Shown here one piece after another: positions 1 through 8,460 of a stretch of DNA of 64,000 nt. The notes beneath the pieces are model-generated. The model was given only the letters and a program-made list of their open reading frames with translations, ran no database searches and was not told the origin of the DNA. Location: NCBI GenBank assembly GCA_965215355.1, contig CBDCDJ010000007.1, positions 2,976,001-3,040,000 of the forward strand, written 5' to 3'. Numbering within the stretch: position 1 is the first letter of the stretch; the number at the start of each line of letters is the position of its first letter. Source of the DNA: CBDCDJ01 sp965215355 (lineage in GTDB: Bacteria > Deinococcota > Deinococci > Deinococcales > Trueperaceae). A program made the translations under genes and the position numbers.

Positions 1-674
1 GCTCGTCGTTCGAGACGTGCATGAAATGTATTCGCTGGGGCTTCACCTCGGTGATGATCGACAAGTCGCACGAGGACGAGGAAACGAACACGCGAGAAAC
101 GAAGAAAGTCGTCGAGGCGGCGCACGCGGCCGGGGTGACGGTCGAGGCGGAAATCGGCCGCCTGGGCGGGGTCGAGGAGCACGTGGTCGTCGCCGAAGAA
201 GACGCGATTCTCACCAAAGCGGACGAGGCCGAACGCTTTATGAAAAACACGGGCGCGGACTATCTCGCCGTCGCCATCGGCACGTCGCACGGCGCGAACA
301 AGGGCACGGGGCGGCCCTACATCCACCACGAGCGCATCCAGGAAATCGCCGGGCTGCTGCCCAACCCGCTCGTCATGCACGGCGCGTCGGGCGTGCCGCA
401 GGACGTGGTGCAACGCCTCAACGCCGCGGGCGGTCAGCTCGCCGACGCGGTCGGCATTCACGAGGACGACGTGCGCAAGGCCGTGACCGAAGGCATCGCC
501 AAAATCAACACCGACACCGACCTGCGTCTGGCGTTCACCGCGAGCCTCCGCGAAATTTTGAAAGACAAACCCAAAGAGTTCGACCCGCGCAAAATTTTGG
601 GGCCGGCCAGGGACGAAATGAAGCGCATCGTCGCGGAGCGCATGGACGTGTTCGGCTCGGCGGGCAAGGCGTAA
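1..674 (+). CDS. fba: Class II fructose-1,6-bisphosphate aldolase (3' part)
   Basis: Cleaves fructose 1,6-bisphosphate to dihydroxyacetone phosphate and glyceraldehyde 3-phosphate in glycolysis, and runs in reverse in gluconeogenesis. The window opens inside the gene; the reading frame is open from base 3 and starts SSFETC-MKCIRWGFTSVM, the class II segment after the first zinc-binding histidine. Family features visible are IDKSHED, EAEIGRLGGVEEHV, the zinc-ligand histidines in AIGTSHGA and MHGASG, and the phosphate-binding INTDTDLR. The sequence closely resembles my memory of the Thermus enzyme. About 90 N-terminal residues lie outside the window. Confidence 0.95.
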   Translation, partial: SSFETCMKCIRWGFTSVMIDKSHEDEETNTRETKKVVEAAHAAGVTVEAEIGRLGGVEEHVVVAEEDAILTKADEAERFMKNTGADYLAVAIGTSHGANKGTGRPYIHHERIQEIAGLLPNPLVMHGASGVPQDVVQRLNAAGGQLADAVGIHEDDVRKAVTEGIAKINTDTDLRLAFTASLREILKDKPKEFDPRKILGPARDEMKRIVAERMDVFGSAGKA

Positions 675-826
675 CCGGGCAGCTCGGCGTCTGTAGTCCG
701 CGGCTTCTCCGCAAGCTACAGACGACACGCCCCGAGACGTTCACAAAACTTTAACACTGGGTTCTCACTAACATCTCACTAACAGAGCCGCTTCATCCTT
801 AGACACGGGAGGAAAAGGCGTTCAGG

Positions 827-1078
827 GTGAGTTCAGACTTGCTTTGCCAAACTTCAACTATGACTACTTCGAACACAATCCACGTCGACATAAGCAAACT
901 CAGTCTGAAAAGCGTCGAGCAGTTGACCGAGCGGTGCGAACACCTCATCCACAGCCACAAGGCCGTGCTGGAAGACTACGAACTTTATATCGAGTGTCAA
1001 GCCGAGCTAGCCAAGCGCGGCGCGGACACCCGACGGCACTACGCGGGCAGCCTGAGCCCGCACTTTATCAACAGCTGA
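827..1078 (+). CDS. Small hypothetical protein
   Basis: An 83-residue soluble protein that I do not recognise; it is rich in Glu, His and Leu and looks mostly helical. The GTG start is chosen because GGGAGG lies about 14 nt upstream. A later ATG (base 860) has no visible ribosome binding site. It stands alone between fba and the convergent rqcH, whose stop is 2 nt away. No function is proposed. Confidence 0.55.
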   Translation: MSSDLLCQTSTMTTSNTIHVDISKLSLKSVEQLTERCEHLIHSHKAVLEDYELYIECQAELAKRGADTRRHYAGSLSPHFINS

Positions 1079-1079
1079 C

Positions 1080-2633
1080 TTAAGGTTTTTCGGGCCGGCG
1101 GCTCGGCGTGACGTAGACGGTTTTTTGCTGCGCGTAGTGAACCGCGCCGGGCGCGCCCCCCTTGGCTTTCCAGACATTTTTGCGCAACGCGTAGTCGACC
1201 GGCACGTTTTCGGACGCGCCCGCCTTGGAGTAGGCCGCGGCGAGCTGCGCGGCGAACAGCACCGTGTCGAAGGGCACTTCGGTGTTGTCGGCCTGGACGA
1301 CGACGTGCGAGCCCGTGTAACCCTGAACGTGCAGCCACAGGTCGCGGCTGCGCGCGATGCGAAACGTGACGATGTCGTTTTCTTTCGCGTTGCGCCCGAC
1401 GATGACCTGGTAGCCGTGGGGGCCGTCGTAGCGAATCCCCGGCTCGAGCCGCGTCTGCGCTTTGGTCTTCGGGGCGTAGCGCTCGAGCAGTTCTTCGAGC
1501 CGCTTGTCGTCCAGGGTCGGCAGGTCGGCGAGGAGCGTCTCGAGGTCGGCCACCTCCGCCGCCAACGCCTCTTCGCGCGCTTCGGCCTGTTGGACGCGAT
1601 TTTCCCGCTTGCGCGCGCGTTCGTAAAACGCCTGGGCGTTGTCCACCGCGCTCAGTTTGGGGTCGAGTTGCAAGGTCAGTTCGCCGCCCGCAAAGTCCGG
1701 CAGCGTCACCCGGTCCGCGTTGGGGGGAACCTGGGACTGGTAAGCCATGAGCACGTCGCCCTGGGCGCGCAAGGTGCCGGCGTCCCGCGCCGCCGCCCGC
1801 GCCTTGTCGACGTCTGCCAAGCGGTTTTGCACGAGGGCTCGCTCTTTTTCCAGGGCCGAACGCAAGCGCGTCTCGTTTGCAGCACGCGCCTCGCGCGCGC
1901 GCAACTCGCCCAAGTCGGGCAGCTCTAAAGCCTCTCTCATAACCTCGGACGGACTGCCGGTCAAACGTTTCAGGGCGGGCACAACACGCGCCAGGTCGCT
2001 GGGCTCGAGCTTTTTGTCCGGACTCACGCCGCTCGTCACAGCCAGGGCTTTGGTCAGGTCGGGGCCGACGCCGTCGACAATCCCGCGCAGTTTTTTGAGA
2101 GGTTTGCCCGTCAGCGCTTCTCTCAACTCGCTCTCGGACGCTCCTCGAGGGTCGAGCTTGTCGTAAGGCGGCGGCGGCTCGTAAGTAAGACCTGCGCGCA
2201 CCTGCCGGAAGCGGTTGACGTCGCTGGCGATTTCGCGCGCCGCGCCCAGGATTTTGCCGTGTTCGTCCGTCAAAATGAGGTTGCAGTTGCGCCCGGTGAG
2301 TTCGGCGACCAATACCGCGGGCGGCACCGGCACGAAGCCCGCCCCCGCCCCGAAGTGCAATCGCACCACCCGGTCGAGCTTGAGCTGTTCGACGTCCAGC
2401 AAGTCACCGACGGCTCGGGCCACCAGCAAGTCCTGAAACCCCGAGTGCGTGCCGCTCGGCGAGGGAACGTCGTCCAAAAAAGCGACGCGCGGGTTGGGCG
2501 GGCGGTTGAACAGCCACAGCGCGCCCCGGGCAAGGGGCAAAACAAAGGTGTAAGCGTCGGGAAAGCGCCAGGAGAGCCGTTTGGTGGGCGTCTCGAGCTT
2601 GGCGGCTTCTTCGGCGATGAGCAGGCCTTCCAT
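1080..2633 (-). CDS. rqcH: NFACT-family ribosome rescue factor RqcH (Rqc2/FbpA-like)
   Basis: Binds obstructed large ribosomal subunits carrying peptidyl-tRNA and adds C-terminal alanine tails that mark stalled chains for degradation. The protein of about 517 residues has an NFACT-N domain (AELTGRNCNLIL region), a long coiled-coil middle, and a C-terminal NFACT-R domain with the typical RSRDLWLHVQG-GSHVVV and VDYALRKNVWKAKGGAPG segments. The ATG at 2633 is preferred over an in-frame TTG at 2660, because a TACACT box sits exactly 6 nt before it and no ribosome binding site precedes either codon. It converges on the small gene to its left. Confidence 0.88.
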   Translation of the reverse strand: MEGLLIAEEAAKLETPTKRLSWRFPDAYTFVLPLARGALWLFNRPPNPRVAFLDDVPSPSGTHSGFQDLLVARAVGDLLDVEQLKLDRVVRLHFGAGAGFVPVPPAVLVAELTGRNCNLILTDEHGKILGAAREIASDVNRFRQVRAGLTYEPPPPYDKLDPRGASESELREALTGKPLKKLRGIVDGVGPDLTKALAVTSGVSPDKKLEPSDLARVVPALKRLTGSPSEVMREALELPDLGELRAREARAANETRLRSALEKERALVQNRLADVDKARAAARDAGTLRAQGDVLMAYQSQVPPNADRVTLPDFAGGELTLQLDPKLSAVDNAQAFYERARKRENRVQQAEAREEALAAEVADLETLLADLPTLDDKRLEELLERYAPKTKAQTRLEPGIRYDGPHGYQVIVGRNAKENDIVTFRIARSRDLWLHVQGYTGSHVVVQADNTEVPFDTVLFAAQLAAAYSKAGASENVPVDYALRKNVWKAKGGAPGAVHYAQQKTVYVTPSRRPEKP

Positions 2634-2639
2634 GCGGAC

Positions 2640-2667
2640 AGTGTAACCGTTCTCAAACAAGCGGCAA
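2640..2667 (-). promoter_or_regulatory. Leaderless promoter of rqcH
   Basis: On the minus strand TTGCCG and TACACT are separated by 16 bp, and the TACACT box ends 6 nt before the ATG. That places the transcription start at or next to the start codon. There is no Shine-Dalgarno sequence. Confidence 0.5.
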
Positions 2668-2844
2668 GGTCGTGGGAGGCTCGAGCAGCGGGCGCTGCCG
2701 CAGCGAAACTCGGCACCTCAATCAAAAAACGCCGCAGGAACTCTGGTTGCCCAGAGCAAGCAGGTTAGAATTCAGAAACTTTATAGGTGAGTCTCCACAG
2801 GCAACCTTTCAGCATTCAAATCAGGTGAAACAAAGTTAGCAGGC

Positions 2845-2875
2845 TATAATCTTTCTTGTCCCCTTAAGGAGGCTC
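2845..2875 (+). promoter_or_regulatory. -10 box and ribosome binding site of the vapBC operon
   Basis: A perfect TATAAT at 2845-2850 is followed by AAGGAGG just upstream of the antitoxin ATG. No convincing -35 box is seen, so an activator or extended contacts may be used. AbrB-type antitoxins normally autoregulate here. Confidence 0.55.
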
Positions 2876-2878
2876 AGG

Positions 2879-3115
2879 ATGGCGTTCAGCAAAGTCAAGT
2901 TCGACAGTCAGGGTAGAATCACCATACCCAAAGAACTGAGGGCGGGTTTCAGCAAAGAGGAAACCTTTGTCGCTCGCTTGGAAAACGGAGCGCTCGTCCT
3001 CGAGCCCAGGACCACTTTACTTAAGAAGATGCAAGAACGCTACAAAGGTGACGGCAGCCTAGTCGAGGAGTTGCGGCTGTTGCGCCGCCAAGAAAGTGCG
3101 CGGGACGAACCGTGA
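2879..3115 (+). CDS. vapB: AbrB/VapB-type antitoxin
   Basis: A 78-residue swapped-hairpin AbrB/MazE-fold DNA-binding protein. The N-terminal core, VKFDSQGRITIPKELRAGF, is the family signature, and the C-terminal tail is charged and probably wraps the toxin. It has a strong AAGGAGG ribosome binding site. Its stop codon overlaps the toxin start (GTGA), so the two are translationally coupled. It should neutralise the PIN toxin and repress its own promoter. Confidence 0.85.
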   Translation: MAFSKVKFDSQGRITIPKELRAGFSKEETFVARLENGALVLEPRTTLLKKMQERYKGDGSLVEELRLLRRQESARDEP

Positions 3116-3483
3116 ACGTGCTTGACGCCAGCGCCTTGCTCGCGGTGCTGCGTCAGGAGGTGCAACCGGGGACGGTCGAGTTGGAGGGCGGTGTCTTAAG
3201 TTCGGTCAACCTAGCCGAAGTCATTACAGTGCTGGTGAGAAACGGAAAACCGGTTGACACGCTCGTGGCTGAACTCGAGCTGTTGGGTGTCGTCGTCAAG
3301 CCGTTTACGTCGCAGGCAGCGGAGCGAGCCGGTCAGCTTTACGCGTTGACCCAACCTTACGGCCTCTCCCTGGGCGACCGGGCGTGCCTGGCGGTCGCCG
3401 ACTTGTTGGGCGCTACGGCGGTCACGGCTGAATCCGCTTGGACAAAAATTGAGCACGGGGTCAAGGTCAAGGTTATCCGCTGA
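3112..3483 (+). CDS. vapC: VapC-type PIN-domain ribonuclease toxin
   Basis: A 123-residue PIN-domain endoribonuclease. The expected acidic metal ligands are all present: D5 (VLDASALL), E36 (NLAEV), D89 (LGDRACLA) and E107 (TAES), so the toxin looks active. It starts with GTG inside the antitoxin stop (4-nt overlap). VapC toxins usually cut tRNA or rRNA. The target here cannot be read from sequence. Confidence 0.87.
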   Translation: MNVLDASALLAVLRQEVQPGTVELEGGVLSSVNLAEVITVLVRNGKPVDTLVAELELLGVVVKPFTSQAAERAGQLYALTQPYGLSLGDRACLAVADLLGATAVTAESAWTKIEHGVKVKVIR

Positions 3484-3494
3484 AGCCTGATGCG

Positions 3495-4376
3495 TCACAC
3501 GTCCGACAAAACGGTCCACTCGAGCACGCGCACCAAACTGACGTAGTCTTTACCAAGCGTCATGGGGAAGTGAGCGCAAACTTCCAAAATCCAAGGGTAG
3601 TCCGAATCGATTTCGGCGCGAATCGTCCGGTAGTTGTAGGCGAGGGCGTAGCGGATGAGGTGTGCCCACAACGCCAACGTTACAGGTTTATGAACGTGAC
3701 AATAAGCCCGGCTCGTCCCAAAGGTGGCGGTGTCGAGTTCCGTTTCACGGTTTTCAGGCACCAGGTCCGCAGAATAAAGGTTTGCAAAGGCGGCAAACTC
3801 ACCATTTTTTACAGCAACAAAGCAAGCCTCCAGCATAAAATCCTCGTCGAACACGTCGGTACGCCATTCGTCCAGCGACCACAGGTGCGGTGTGGCCGGA
3901 ACTGCGCCTGAACCTTCGCTGTAGACTTCGTCGTGTAGCGCGCGGAACTTCAGCACAACCTCGTCGGAAAGCCCTAGTTCGGCAAGCGTCGTAATCTCGA
4001 AGCCGAGGTCGCGCGTTTTGCGCTCGAAAGGCTCGAGCCGTCCCAAGTCGTAAGACTGCACCTCGAGCACGGGCGTGAACACGTGGCGGTAGGTGCGGAA
4101 GCCGAGACCGTGAAGAACTTTCAGCAGCGGGTCGTCTTCCATGACGCCGGTACGCAGCAGCGCGCCTTCACGCTTTAATTGGGGTAGGGCGGCTTTGTAG
4201 AGAAGATGTGCCAACTCTTTATAATCAGCCTCTGAAACCTCCGGCTCGAGCGCAAAGTGGCAAAAGAATTCGCCGGGCTGCAGGTGCCAACGGTTTTGTC
4301 TAAAGCTGAAAGCGGCTACACGTTTCCCTTGTCGAAAAGCGGTGACGCGGTGGGGCTCGAGGCGAACAGCGAACAT
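3495..4376 (-). CDS. GNAT-superfamily acetyltransferase-like protein
   Basis: A protein of about 293 residues with an N-terminal GNAT-like half and a C-terminal half ending in an ARAHGYRTIR-like segment (YALAYNYRTIRAE) typical of acetyltransferases. The acetyl-CoA loop (R/Q-x-x-G-x-G/A) is not recognisable: after LDTATFG the sequence reads SRAYCHVHKPVTLALW. The frame extends upstream to 4535, but that part overlaps the groEL 3' end and a terminator. The ATG at 4376, with a TAGCAT box 5 nt before it, is therefore chosen. Substrate is unknown, and it may be a non-catalytic relative. Confidence 0.65.
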   Translation of the reverse strand: MFAVRLEPHRVTAFRQGKRVAAFSFRQNRWHLQPGEFFCHFALEPEVSEADYKELAHLLYKAALPQLKREGALLRTGVMEDDPLLKVLHGLGFRTYRHVFTPVLEVQSYDLGRLEPFERKTRDLGFEITTLAELGLSDEVVLKFRALHDEVYSEGSGAVPATPHLWSLDEWRTDVFDEDFMLEACFVAVKNGEFAAFANLYSADLVPENRETELDTATFGTSRAYCHVHKPVTLALWAHLIRYALAYNYRTIRAEIDSDYPWILEVCAHFPMTLGKDYVSLVRVLEWTVLSDV

Positions 4377-4390
4377 AGCGAATGCTATCA

Positions 4391-4419
4391 AGAAAAAAGG
4401 CGACCCGAAGGCCGCCTTT
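4391..4419 (-). terminator. Intrinsic terminator of groESL
   Basis: On the minus strand the arms AAAGGCGGCC and GGTCGCCTTT flank a TTCG loop and are followed by T residues. It lies about 40 nt after the groEL stop and before the GNAT gene. Confidence 0.8.
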
Positions 4420-4458
4420 GTCTTGTGTGGGTGTTGCGTTTGTGCGTTCGGACCTCGT

Positions 4459-6123
4459 TTAGAAGTCCATCCCGCCCATACCGCCCATGTCGCCCATGCC
4501 GCCGCCCATGCCGCCGCCCATGCCGCCCTGAGCATTCTCTTTCTCGGGCTTGTCGGCGATGACCGCCTCGGTGGTGAGGAGCAGGCTGCCGATGCTGGCC
4601 GCGTTTTGCAGCGCGGTCCGGGTCACCTTGGCGGGGTCGACGATACCGGCTTTGATCATGTCGTCGACGTACTCGCCCGACTCGGCGTCGAAGCCGTAGC
4701 GGCCGTCGTTGTTGTTTTTGATGGCGTTGACAACCACGCTGCCTTCGAAACCGGCGTTGATGGCGATTTGGCGAGCGGGCTCTTCAAGCGCGCGAACCAA
4801 AATCTGCGCGCCGGTACGCTCGTCGCCCTGCAGGTCCTGAGCGACTTTTTCAACGGCGCTGACGGCGTGGATGAGCGTGACGCCACCACCCGCGACGATG
4901 CCTTCTTCGACGGCACTGCGGGCGGTCGAAAGCGCGTCTTCGAAGCGGTGCTTTTTCTCTTTGAGTTCGGTTTCGGTCGCAGCGCCGACGCGAATCACGG
5001 CCACGCCGCCCGAGAGCTTGGCGAGGCGCTCTTGGAGCTTCTCGCGAGCGTAGTCGCTGTCGGTGTTCTCGATTTCCGCGCGGATGCCTTTGACGCGGGC
5101 TTCGATGGTTTGCTGGTTGCCCTGACCTTCGATGATGGTGGTCTCGTCTTTGGAGATGCGCACGCGGTTGGCCCGGCCGAGCTGGTCGATGCGGGTGTTC
5201 TCGAGCTTGTGGCCCATCTCTTCGCTGATGACCTCGCCGCCGGTCACGGCCGCGATGTCTTTCAACATTTCTTTGCGGCGGTCGCCGAAGCCGGGGGCTT
5301 TCACGGCGGCGATGTTGAGGGTGCCGCGCAGTTTGTTCACGACCAGGGTCGCCAGCGCTTCACCCTCGACGTCTTCGGAGATGATGAGCAGCGGGCGGCC
5401 GGTTTGCACAATTTGATCGAGTACCGGCAGCAGGTCTTTCAGCGCGCTGATTTTTTTCTCGTGGATGAGGACGTAAGCGTCTTCCAAGACCGCTTCCATC
5501 GCGTCCGCGTCGGTGATGAAGTAGGGGCTCAGGTAGCCTTTGTCGAACTGCATTCCTTCGACCACGTCGAGCGTGGTGTCGAGCGAGCGCGACTCTTCGA
5601 CGGTGATGACGCCGTCGCGGCCCACTTTGTCCATCGCCTCGGCGATGAGTTGGCCGATTTCGCGCTCGTTGGCGCTGATACTGGCAACCTCGGCGACGCT
5701 TTTGGTGTCCTCGACCGACTGCGACATGCTCTGGATTTCAGAGACGGCCGCTTCGACGGCTTTGTCGATGCCACGTTTCAAGGCCAAGGGGTTGGCCCCC
5801 GCCGCAACGTTGCGCAAACCTTCGCGGACGATGGCTTGGCCCAAAACGGTCGCGGTGGTGGTGCCGTCGCCGGTGATGTCGTTGGTCTTGCTGGCGATTT
5901 CGATGAGCAGTTTCGCGCCGATGTTCTCCAGGTGGTTGCTGAGTTCGATGTCTTTAGCGACCGTGACACCGTCTTTGGTGATGGTCGGCGAGCCGAACTT
6001 CTTCTCCAAAACCACGTTGCGACCCCGCGGGCCGAGCGTGACTTTGACCGCGTTGGCGACCGCGTTGACACCGCGCTCTAAGCTGCGACGCGCTTCTTCT
6101 TTAAAAATGAGTTCTTTTGCCAT
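4459..6123 (-). CDS. groEL: 60-kDa chaperonin GroEL
   Basis: ATP-driven double-ring folding chaperone that works with GroES in the cytoplasm. The 554-residue length is normal for the family. It begins MAKELIFKEEARRSLERGV, carries the ATP-binding GDGTTTATVL segment, and ends in the flexible Gly-Met tail (GGMGGGMGDMGGMGGMDF). It sits 67 nt downstream of groES under the CIRCE element. A long open frame on the opposite strand is a shadow of its codon bias. Confidence 0.99.
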   Translation of the reverse strand: MAKELIFKEEARRSLERGVNAVANAVKVTLGPRGRNVVLEKKFGSPTITKDGVTVAKDIELSNHLENIGAKLLIEIASKTNDITGDGTTTATVLGQAIVREGLRNVAAGANPLALKRGIDKAVEAAVSEIQSMSQSVEDTKSVAEVASISANEREIGQLIAEAMDKVGRDGVITVEESRSLDTTLDVVEGMQFDKGYLSPYFITDADAMEAVLEDAYVLIHEKKISALKDLLPVLDQIVQTGRPLLIISEDVEGEALATLVVNKLRGTLNIAAVKAPGFGDRRKEMLKDIAAVTGGEVISEEMGHKLENTRIDQLGRANRVRISKDETTIIEGQGNQQTIEARVKGIRAEIENTDSDYAREKLQERLAKLSGGVAVIRVGAATETELKEKKHRFEDALSTARSAVEEGIVAGGGVTLIHAVSAVEKVAQDLQGDERTGAQILVRALEEPARQIAINAGFEGSVVVNAIKNNNDGRYGFDAESGEYVDDMIKAGIVDPAKVTRTALQNAASIGSLLLTTEAVIADKPEKENAQGGMGGGMGGGMGDMGGMGGMDF

Positions 6124-6190
6124 GATTGCTCCTTCGTTGGAATTTTTGGTTAAAGTTTTTGAGGTAGTGCTAGCGTCTTTACTGTTTTTT

Positions 6191-6493
6191 CTAGCCCACG
6201 ACCGCGTGAATGTCGCGCTCGCTCAAGATCATCATGTCTTTGCCGTCCAGGGTGAGTTCGGTGCCGCCGTACTTGGCGAACATGACCGTGTCGCCCTCTT
6301 TGACTTCCAGCGGAACGCGCTCGCCGTTGTCGAGCATCTTGCCGGTACCGACCGCGATGACCTTGCCGCGCTGGCTTTTCTCTTTGGCGGTGTCGGGTAA
6401 GACGATGCCGCTGCTGGTCTTCTGGGGCTCGTCGATAACCTCGACGACGACCTTGTCACCGAGCGGTTTGAGCGTCATAGTGCTTGCTGCCAT
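6191..6493 (-). CDS. groES: 10-kDa co-chaperonin GroES
   Basis: Heptameric lid of the GroEL chamber. The 100 residues show TLKPLGDKVVVEV, the mobile loop around TSSGIVLPDTAKEKS, and the C-terminal ILSERDIHAVVG. A good ribosome binding site (GGAGGT) precedes the ATG. It is the first gene of the groESL operon, directly behind the heat-shock promoter and CIRCE operator. Confidence 0.98.
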   Translation of the reverse strand: MAASTMTLKPLGDKVVVEVIDEPQKTSSGIVLPDTAKEKSQRGKVIAVGTGKMLDNGERVPLEVKEGDTVMFAKYGGTELTLDGKDMMILSERDIHAVVG

Positions 6494-6532
6494 AGTTTAC
6501 CTCCGTGTGATTTTTTGATGTTTTCCATCTTT

Positions 6533-6559
6533 TTAGCACTCTCGACATCCGAGTGCTAA
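6533..6559. promoter_or_regulatory. CIRCE operator (HrcA binding site)
   Basis: A perfect inverted repeat, TTAGCACTC-N9-GAGTGCTAA, matches the canonical HrcA operator exactly. It lies just downstream of the groES promoter, so HrcA would block transcription until heat shock. Confidence 0.95.
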
Positions 6560-6568
6560 CCGCTCATG

Positions 6569-6598
6569 AGTGTAGCTCACTCGAACCGCACATGTCAA
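6569..6598 (-). promoter_or_regulatory. groESL promoter
   Basis: Minus-strand TTGACA and TACACT are separated by 18 bp, with the CIRCE element starting 9 nt downstream of the -10 box. This is a sigma-70 type heat-shock promoter repressed by HrcA. Confidence 0.75.
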
Positions 6599-6653
6599 GT
6601 AGCTTGAGTCTGAAAGACTCATATTTTTGCTGCGGATTGGCTTGGGAACTCTA

Positions 6654-7013
6654 TCAGCCGCGCCGCAAGCCGAAAACGAGGCCGGGGACGAAAGCGGCGG
6701 CGAAGGTGAGGTTGTAGGTCAAGACGTTGACGAGACCCTGCCACAGCCGCTCCAAAGCGCCCGCCTCGAGCAGCGGGTCGATCCGGTTTTGCACCTCCAG
6801 CCAGTCGATGGTCACAAAGCCGTAGTAGGCGAGCACCTGCAGCGCGACGAACAGCAGCCCCAGCGCGACGGCGGCAACCTTACCGACTTTTTTCAGCGCG
6901 TACCCAGCCGCAAAACCCGCCAGAGCGCCGAAGCTGAGTTGTTGCAAGTAGGGTGCGACCGTTTCCAAACTCGGCGTCGTCAGGTTTGGGGTCGGGTTCG
7001 GGCTCGGCGTCAC
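6654..7013 (-). CDS. FUN14 family membrane protein
   Basis: A 119-residue membrane protein with the FUN14 core GALAGFAAGYALKKVGKVAA, followed by two further hydrophobic stretches (FVALQVLAYYGFVTIDW and the C-terminal FAAAFVPGLVFGLRRG). The N-terminus is a Pro/Thr-rich tail. Bacterial roles are not defined. The GTG start is supported by a TAGACT box exactly 6 nt upstream, indicating a leaderless message. Confidence 0.8.
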   Translation of the reverse strand: MTPSPNPTPNLTTPSLETVAPYLQQLSFGALAGFAAGYALKKVGKVAAVALGLLFVALQVLAYYGFVTIDWLEVQNRIDPLLEAGALERLWQGLVNVLTYNLTFAAAFVPGLVFGLRRG

Positions 7014-7019
7014 CGCGGG

Positions 7020-7025
7020 AGTCTA
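7020..7025 (-). promoter_or_regulatory. Leaderless -10 box of the FUN14 gene
   Basis: TAGACT on the minus strand ends 6 nt before the GTG start. There is no ribosome binding site in between. Confidence 0.5.
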
Positions 7026-7183
7026 ACACATCCCCGACACCGTTCGTACCGCCCCTCGAGCCCCACCCCCACGAGCCCACCCGTCTGCGCGCGGCGATTG
7101 CGGTATCATGCTAAAAGGGACGGACGTTGCGGCTTGCCGTCGTCGAGACGGCGGTTCGACTTCCGAGTATAGAGGAGAGTAAC

Positions 7184-8383
7184 GTGACGGATACCCCCCA
7201 AACAGGCGCGGCCCAGACAGACGCAGCCCGAACAGACGCGGCTGCGGGGCGCGACCGCCGGCTCGCCGACGTGTTGCGCGGCGCGCGGCAGGCCAAAGGC
7301 TGGGAACTCGGCGACGTCGCCGCGCACACCAACGTTCGCAAAGAGTACCTGTCCGCCCTCGAGGAAGCGCGCTACGACCGCTTGCCCGAAGACATCTACG
7401 CCAAAAACTTCGTTCGTCTGTACGCGCAAGCCGTCGGCGTGCCGACGGCCAAGGCGCTCGAGCTGTACGCGGCCGAGCGGCGCGGCACCGTGCCCACGCT
7501 GCCCCCCGCGTCAAACGACGAGGGCGCAAGTGACCGGGGCGGCAAAAGCGACCGGGACGAAGGTGGGACCGAAGCGGCACCGCGCCCGGCGGCCAAACGC
7601 CGCGCCCGGCCCGGCTTGGCCGTCGGCGCTTGGCTGCCGACGCTGATCCTCGTCGCGGCCGTCGTCGGGCTGTCGCTGTGGGGGTTCAACAGCCTCCTCT
7701 TTCGACCCGACCGGCAAGCACCGCCGGACACCGAAGTAGCCAGCGACCTCGCAGCGACGGACCCACCCGCAGATGCTGACACGCCTGTAGCAGCGGACGC
7801 GGCGGAGCCCGCTGCCGTCGGCGCCGCCGCCGGGGCCGAGCCGACCGAAGCGGCACCCCTACCCGACGAGTCCTTGTCGCTTTTCACCTTGACGACCGAC
7901 CCGCCCGGCGCGGAAGTGACGCTCGACGGCTTTCCGCTGCCCGGCACGACCCCCATCAACGGCCAACCCCTGACGCCCGGCGTCGGCCGCACGCTGCGCA
8001 TTACCCTGCCCGGGTACGAGACCTACGAAGCGCCCGTCGACGTGTCGAACGACCTGCGCTTGAACGTCACCCTGACGCCGGTCGGAGCGGCGGCGGGAAC
8101 GGCGGGGGCGGCGGAAACCGGCGGCGCGGCTGAGGCCGCGCCCGGTCAGCTCACGGTGCGCGTCGAGGGCACGGCTTGGTTGGAGGCCTACGCGAGCACC
8201 CAGCGCGGCGTCGGCGAGCGGCTCGTCTACACCACGGTACAGCCCGGCGAAACGTTTACCTTCGCGTTGCCCGTGTACCTGCACACCGGCAACGCCGCGG
8301 GCGTGCAGGTCAGCAAAGACGGGCAGGACTTGGGGCCGATGGGCTCGAGCGGCGAGGTCGTCAGCCGCGCTTACCTGCCTTGA
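7184..8383 (+). CDS. rodZ: RodZ-like cytoskeleton/HTH membrane protein
   Basis: A single-pass inner-membrane protein of about 399 residues that would tether MreB to the cell-wall machinery. Order: an N-terminal Cro-type HTH (LADVLRGARQAKGWELGDVA ... YLSALEEARYDRLPED), an Arg-rich stretch, one membrane helix (TLILVAAVVGLSLWGF), a Pro/Ala-rich linker, a PEGA-like module (TTDPPGAEVTLDGFPLPGTTP) and a C-terminal DUF4115-like domain (LTVRVEGTAWLEAYAS). The PEGA insertion is unusual for RodZ. GTG at 7184 is chosen over upstream codons because AGGAG lies 6 nt before it. mreB is in the window at 58.6 kb but is not adjacent. Confidence 0.82.
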   Translation: MTDTPQTGAAQTDAARTDAAAGRDRRLADVLRGARQAKGWELGDVAAHTNVRKEYLSALEEARYDRLPEDIYAKNFVRLYAQAVGVPTAKALELYAAERRGTVPTLPPASNDEGASDRGGKSDRDEGGTEAAPRPAAKRRARPGLAVGAWLPTLILVAAVVGLSLWGFNSLLFRPDRQAPPDTEVASDLAATDPPADADTPVAADAAEPAAVGAAAGAEPTEAAPLPDESLSLFTLTTDPPGAEVTLDGFPLPGTTPINGQPLTPGVGRTLRITLPGYETYEAPVDVSNDLRLNVTLTPVGAAAGTAGAAETGGAAEAAPGQLTVRVEGTAWLEAYASTQRGVGERLVYTTVQPGETFTFALPVYLHTGNAAGVQVSKDGQDLGPMGSSGEVVSRAYLP

Positions 8384-8460
8384 TAGCCGGTGCGGATGGA
8401 GTCTCGGCGTACCTGATTTCGGCCGCACCGACGAAAAGACTACCCTCGGAAAGTGCCTGA

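Noticed and set aside
4342..6081. 579-residue open frame antisense to groEL
   Set aside because: A codon-bias shadow of groEL with no ribosome binding site or protein family features.
6605..6619. Small hairpin GAGTC-TGAAA-GACTC near the groES promoter
   Set aside because: Short stem without a T-run on the minus strand where a terminator would be needed.
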